This document shows, piece by piece, positions 5,151 through 8,343 of a stretch of 8,343 nt of DNA. The position numbers and the translations under genes were made by a program. Origin of the DNA: DATEVL01 sp035281845 (GTDB lineage Bacteria > Chloroflexota > Anaerolineae > Anaerolineales > E44-bin32). The stretch covers positions 1-8,343 of the forward strand of contig DATEVL010000115.1 of NCBI GenBank assembly GCA_035281845.1, given 5' to 3'. Positions within the stretch are counted from its first letter, which is position 1, and each line of letters starts with the position of its first letter. Below the pieces are notes generated by a model. The model saw only the letters and a list, made by a program, of their open reading frames with translations, had not been told where the DNA came from and made no database searches.

Positions 5151-6980
5151 TTGCGCACACTTTCCGAATTCGTTTTCGGTTCACCGCTGCCGACGGCCCG
5201 CCTTGAATCCGAGCGCCTCAACAAGACGCGCGCGCTGGCAGCCCTTTCCCCGGACGCCCTCTCTTCCATTGCTTACGCCAACCAGGAAATCTTTCTCGGT
5301 CTGGCGGTCGCCGGCGCGGTGGCCTTGGCCTACTCCTGGTCGATCGCGCTCGCCATTACCGGCCTGCTTCTGGTCCTGGCCATGTCGTATTCACAGACCT
5401 TGTATGCCTACCCTTCGGGTGGGGGTTCGTATACCGTCGCCAAAGAGAACCTTGGGCCGTCCCCCGGACTTGTGGCTGCCGGCGCGTTGCTGATCGACTA
5501 CGTCCTGACGGCGGCGGTCAGCCTGACCGCCGGTGTAGCGGCCATCGCCTCGGCCTTTCCCGTCCTATGGCTCTATCGGGTGCCCGTGGCGCTCCTCCTA
5601 CTGCTCGTGATCACCATCGCTAACCTCCGTGGAGTCCGCGAGGCGGGAACCGCCATGACCGTGCCCGTCTACTTGTTCCTCTTCTCGTTCGGGGGAATGC
5701 TGGTAGCGGGATTCGTCCTGGCTGCCCAGCAGGGACCGGGGAGCTATTCCGGAGCACCGGCCGTAACACCGATGACGACGACCTTGCTGTTGCACACTTT
5801 TGCCGCCGGCTGTACCGCGCTGACCGGGATCGAAGCCATCAGCAACGGGATCACCGTGTTCCGCCACCCTGTTTCCCGCAACGCAAGCCGCACGCTTTGG
5901 ACGATGGCCCTATTGATGGGAACCCTTTTTCTAGGTTCGATCGGGCTGACCCACTATTTGGCGGTCTACCCGCAGGGTGCGGAGACGATCCTCTCAGCCC
6001 TGGCCCGAACCGTACTCGGAACTTCGCCGGCTTACTTCTTGGTTCAAGGGGCCACGCTCCTGATCCTGGCCGTGGCAGCCAACACGAGCTTCGCCGGCTT
6101 CCCGCGCGTGGCCTCGGTCCTGGCCCAGGACCGCTACTTGCCGCACCAGTTCGAGCACCTTGGCGACCGACTGGTCTACACCAACGGGATGCTCTTGCTG
6201 GCCGGCTTGACGGGACTGTTGATCGTCGTCTTCGGCGGCGACTCGCATGCCCTGATTCCGCTCTTCGCCGTCGGCGTGTTCCTGGCGTTCACGCTCTCCC
6301 AATCGGGGATGGTCGTCCACTGGCTCAAGCTGCGCGGTCCGCAGTGGAGGCTTAAGGCATTGGCCAACGGGGTCGGGGCTGTGGTGACCACCGCCACCTT
6401 CCTGATCGTCGCCGTCAGCAAGTTCACCGAAGGCGCGTGGATCGTCCTCGTGCTGATTCCAGTGATGGCGATCATTTTCCGGCGGATCAACATGCACTAT
6501 CAAGATGTCGCCAAGGAACTGACTTTGCGGGGACTCCCCCCCGGTTTGCGGCCCTTGCCGAAGCCGAGGCTTGTCATTCCGATCTCCGGCGTACACCGCG
6601 GCGTGATCGAAGCCGTGCGCTACGCCCAATCGCTCAGTGATCGGATCACCGCGGTCTACGTAGAGACGGAGCCCGGCGCGGCCGAACGAACGCGGCAGGA
6701 GTGGGAACGCTGGGAGCTGGGCATCCCGCTCGACATCGTTCCTTCGCCGTATCGTTCGATCATCGGGCCGCTGCTGGAGTACCTCGACGGCGAGGACATC
6801 CACCACAACGACGGCCAGCAGGCAACGGTCGTCTTGCCCGAATTCGTTCCGGCGCACTGGTGGCAGGCTTTGCTGCACAATCAGACGGCGTTCTTGTTGA
6901 AGCTGGCGCTGGTCTATCGTCGACGCCGCCTGGGGCACTCCCGGCCGGTGATCGACGTCCCGTACTACTTGAGAGACTGA
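5151..6980 (+). CDS. kimA: KimA-type APC-superfamily transporter, probable K+/H+ symporter
   Basis: A 609-residue membrane protein, close to the 607 residues of Bacillus subtilis KimA (YdaO). It has about 12 membrane segments between residues 45 and 445, then a soluble C-terminal part (about 470-609) like the universal-stress-protein-type domain of KimA. Family signatures include SPDALSSIAYANQE (33-46), YAYPSGGGSYTVAKENLG (85-102), LLIDYVLTAAVS (113-124), NLRGVREAG (158-166) and GCTALTGIEAISNG (220-233). D35, Y42 and D116 appear to match KimA residues linked to potassium binding (from memory, not aligned). A potassium/proton symport role in the cytoplasmic membrane is therefore likely; an amino acid substrate is the alternative. 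The start is probably TTG at 5151: an in-frame TAG lies at 5118-5120 and the next Met is inside the second helix. The ribosome site is weak (GGGA, 5138-5141). The gene stands alone between two inverted heptamer arrays; I see no c-di-AMP riboswitch upstream. Confidence 0.9.
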   Translation: MRTLSEFVFGSPLPTARLESERLNKTRALAALSPDALSSIAYANQEIFLGLAVAGAVALAYSWSIALAITGLLLVLAMSYSQTLYAYPSGGGSYTVAKENLGPSPGLVAAGALLIDYVLTAAVSLTAGVAAIASAFPVLWLYRVPVALLLLLVITIANLRGVREAGTAMTVPVYLFLFSFGGMLVAGFVLAAQQGPGSYSGAPAVTPMTTTLLLHTFAAGCTALTGIEAISNGITVFRHPVSRNASRTLWTMALLMGTLFLGSIGLTHYLAVYPQGAETILSALARTVLGTSPAYFLVQGATLLILAVAANTSFAGFPRVASVLAQDRYLPHQFEHLGDRLVYTNGMLLLAGLTGLLIVVFGGDSHALIPLFAVGVFLAFTLSQSGMVVHWLKLRGPQWRLKALANGVGAVVTTATFLIVAVSKFTEGAWIVLVLIPVMAIIFRRINMHYQDVAKELTLRGLPPGLRPLPKPRLVIPISGVHRGVIEAVRYAQSLSDRITAVYVETEPGAAERTRQEWERWELGIPLDIVPSPYRSIIGPLLEYLDGEDIHHNDGQQATVVLPEFVPAHWWQALLHNQTAFLLKLALVYRRRRLGHSRPVIDVPYYLRD

Positions 6981-6989
6981 AAGGCAAGT

Positions 6990-7085
6990 GATCAGTGATC
7001 AGTCATCAGCCATCAGTAACCTGCTATCGACTGATCACTGATTACTGATTACTGATTACTGATCACTGGTCACTGATTACCGATC
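6990..7085. repeat. Inverted heptanucleotide array, right of the transporter gene
   Basis: Four units of the GATCAGT type (6990-7017) are followed by a 12-nt centre (7018-7029) and then eight units of the inverse ACTGATY type in strict 7-base register (7030-7085: ACTGATC, ACTGATT three times, ACTGATC, ACTGGTC, ACTGATT, ACCGATC). The two halves can fold into a long imperfect hairpin between the convergent transporter and acyl-CoA dehydrogenase genes, where a two-way terminator would sit. The last units contain the stop codon of the dehydrogenase gene (TAA, + strand 7077-7079). Confidence 0.85.
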
Positions 7086-8234
7086 AACCCCTTCTCCTAA
7101 GCGCCGCGCAATCACCATCCGCAAGATCTCGCTCGTCCCTTCGCCGATCGTCATCAGACGAGCGTCGCGGTACATGCGCTCGACGGGGAACTCCGCGCTG
7201 TAACCGGAACTCCCCAGAATCTGAATCGCGTTGCGGCAGACGCGTTCGGCGGCCTCGCTGGCGAAGAGCTTCGCCTGAGCCGCTTCACGCGTGAAGGGCA
7301 GTCCCTTGGCCTTCAACCAGGCCGCGTGGAGCACCAGCCAGCGAGCGGCGTCGATCTCAGTGGCGGCGTCGGCCACCATGAACTGGATGCCCTGGTGTTG
7401 GGCGATCGGAACTCCGAAGGCCGGCCGTTCTTGAGCGTACCGCAACGACTCCTCGAGCGCCGCCCGGGCCAGGCCGACCGAGAGCGCGCCGATCGATATC
7501 CGCCCGCCGTCCAAGACCTGGAGGGCCTGAATCAGGCCTTCCCCCGGGTCGCCCAGCAGGTGGTCGCCCGGGACCCGCACCTTGTCGTAGGTCAGGCCGT
7601 GCGTGGGCGAAGAGCGTACGCCCATCTTGTGCTCCGGCGGAAGGACGGACAGGCCGGCGGACTCGCGCGGAACGACGAACAGGCTGAATCCGTGTTTGCC
7701 GGCCTGGGGATCGGTGCGGACCAGGGTGACGATCACCTCGGCGATACTGGCATTGGTGATCCAGGCCTTGGTGCCGCTGATCAGCCAGTCGCTGCCGGAG
7801 CGTTCCGCCCGCGTCTGGACCGAACCAACCAGGTCCGATCCGCCGCCCGGTTCGGTCAGGGCGAGGGCAGCCAGTCCGCGCGAACCGGTGGCAAGGGATG
7901 GGAGCCATCGCTTCTGGTGCGCCGGATCGCCGAACAGGGCGATCGGCGCGCAGCCGAGTCCGTTATGCGCGGCCACCGTCAGCGCGGTTCCGCCGTCGGC
8001 CCAGCCGAGCTCCTCGATCGCCAACGCCGCACCGACGGCGTCGACGCCGGCGCCGCCGAGAGCCTCAGGGATGTTCAAGCCCAGCAAGCCGACCGCGGCC
8101 ATCTTGCGAACGGCCTCGGCGTTGAGGCTGGCCTCCCGGTCGCCGTCCGCGGCGCCAGGCCGCACCTCCTTGGCGGCGAATTCGTGCACGGTCGAGCGCC
8201 ACAAGGAGTTCTCTTCGCTGAGCTGGAAATCCAT
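7077..8234 (-). CDS. Acyl-CoA dehydrogenase
   Basis: A 385-residue cytoplasmic flavoenzyme that oxidises an acyl-CoA at the alpha-beta bond, using FAD and passing electrons to electron-transfer flavoprotein. The three family regions are present: an N-terminal helical domain (1-120), a beta domain with ALTEPGGGSD (125-134) and WITNAS (158-163), and a C-terminal helical domain. QILGSSGYSAEFPVERMYRDAR (338-359) and GEGTSEILR (364-372) are the usual C-terminal signatures, with E365 as the likely catalytic base. The length is typical of short- and branched-chain acyl-CoA dehydrogenases (about 380); the exact acyl substrate cannot be told. The ATG at 8234 has GAGGT 6 nt upstream, and MDFQLSEE is a standard family start. 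The final codons and TAA stop lie in the heptamer array, so the last few residues (GVDR) may derive from repeat DNA. The genes around it do not reveal a pathway. Confidence 0.96.
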   Translation of the reverse strand: MDFQLSEENSLWRSTVHEFAAKEVRPGAADGDREASLNAEAVRKMAAVGLLGLNIPEALGGAGVDAVGAALAIEELGWADGGTALTVAAHNGLGCAPIALFGDPAHQKRWLPSLATGSRGLAALALTEPGGGSDLVGSVQTRAERSGSDWLISGTKAWITNASIAEVIVTLVRTDPQAGKHGFSLFVVPRESAGLSVLPPEHKMGVRSSPTHGLTYDKVRVPGDHLLGDPGEGLIQALQVLDGGRISIGALSVGLARAALEESLRYAQERPAFGVPIAQHQGIQFMVADAATEIDAARWLVLHAAWLKAKGLPFTREAAQAKLFASEAAERVCRNAIQILGSSGYSAEFPVERMYRDARLMTIGEGTSEILRMVIARRLGEGVDR

Positions 8235-8304
8235 TTCTTACCTCAAGTTCGATGGAGGAGTATTCCCTCTCGAACTCACCCCTCGTGCTTGTTCTCCTCC
8301 AGGG

Positions 8305-8343
8305 GCAGGGGGGTGGGGCAATGAGCCTGCCCCTCCCCCCTGC
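8305..8343. repeat. G/C-run inverted repeat at the right edge
   Basis: GCAGGGGGGTGGGGCA (8305-8320) pairs with TGCCCCTCCCCCCTGC (8328-8343) across a 7-nt loop with a single T/T mismatch. It lies upstream of the acyl-CoA dehydrogenase gene in a gap that otherwise (8246-8304) shows nothing recognisable. Its far arm touches the window edge, so the true extent is unknown. Purine-rich G runs like these are common in intergenic repeats and could form a strong hairpin or, on the G strand, a quadruplex. Confidence 0.65.

Noticed and set aside
5001..7085. CRISPR array
   Set aside because: Units are 7 bases, tandem and without unique spacers, and no cas gene is present.

Overview
The window is GC-rich bacterial DNA. 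It carries a cut C-terminal gene fragment, six complete genes and several families of non-coding inverted repeats. A member of Chloroflexota (Anaerolineae-like) fits best: the lipoprotein with a Thr/Pro/Ala-rich linker, the fused formiminotransferase-cyclodeaminase, the KimA-type transporter and the repeat-filled gaps are all familiar from that phylum. This is an inference from style, not a proven assignment.

Layout from left to right. Positions 2-112 hold the end of an unrecognised plus-strand gene. Positions 113-543 hold two inverted pairs of a repeat built on GGGATTCC...GGAATGACA. Positions 544-843 (minus) encode a small stand-alone GIY-YIG nuclease-like protein, bracketed by an inverted 13-bp repeat shared with the repeat region. 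Positions 935-2464 (minus) encode a fused glutamate formiminotransferase/formimidoyl-THF cyclodeaminase (histidine degradation, one-carbon supply to folate). A divergent intergenic region follows. Positions 2632-5002 (plus) hold a likely three-gene operon for redox proteins outside the cytoplasm: a Tat-exported, probably lipid-anchored molybdopterin oxidoreductase of the sulfite oxidase fold, a membrane-anchored pentaheme cytochrome c, and a thioredoxin-fold lipoprotein. Positions 5151-6980 (plus) encode a KimA-type APC-superfamily transporter, probably for potassium. Positions 7077-8234 (minus) encode an acyl-CoA dehydrogenase. The right edge is a G/C-rich inverted repeat.

The main discovery is in the third operon gene. 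Its reading frame is broken by a single TGA at 4757-4759, exactly where the first cysteine of the thioredoxin Cys-x-x-Cys motif should be (F-W-[TGA]-T-T-C-R). Thioredoxin-like sequence continues in the same frame to a normal stop at 5000-5002. Downstream of the TGA is a small hairpin whose loop starts 16 nt away and has G at its second position, as expected for a bacterial SECIS element. TGA ends at least three other genes here, so the simplest reading is a 180-residue selenoprotein with a Sec-x-x-Cys (UTTC) centre, which automated gene calling would split or truncate.

The second pattern is a pair of heptanucleotide arrays (RATCAGT / ACTGATY) on each side of the transporter gene. Each runs in one orientation and then inverts, giving long hairpins. 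They overlap or abut the stop codons of the neighbouring genes.
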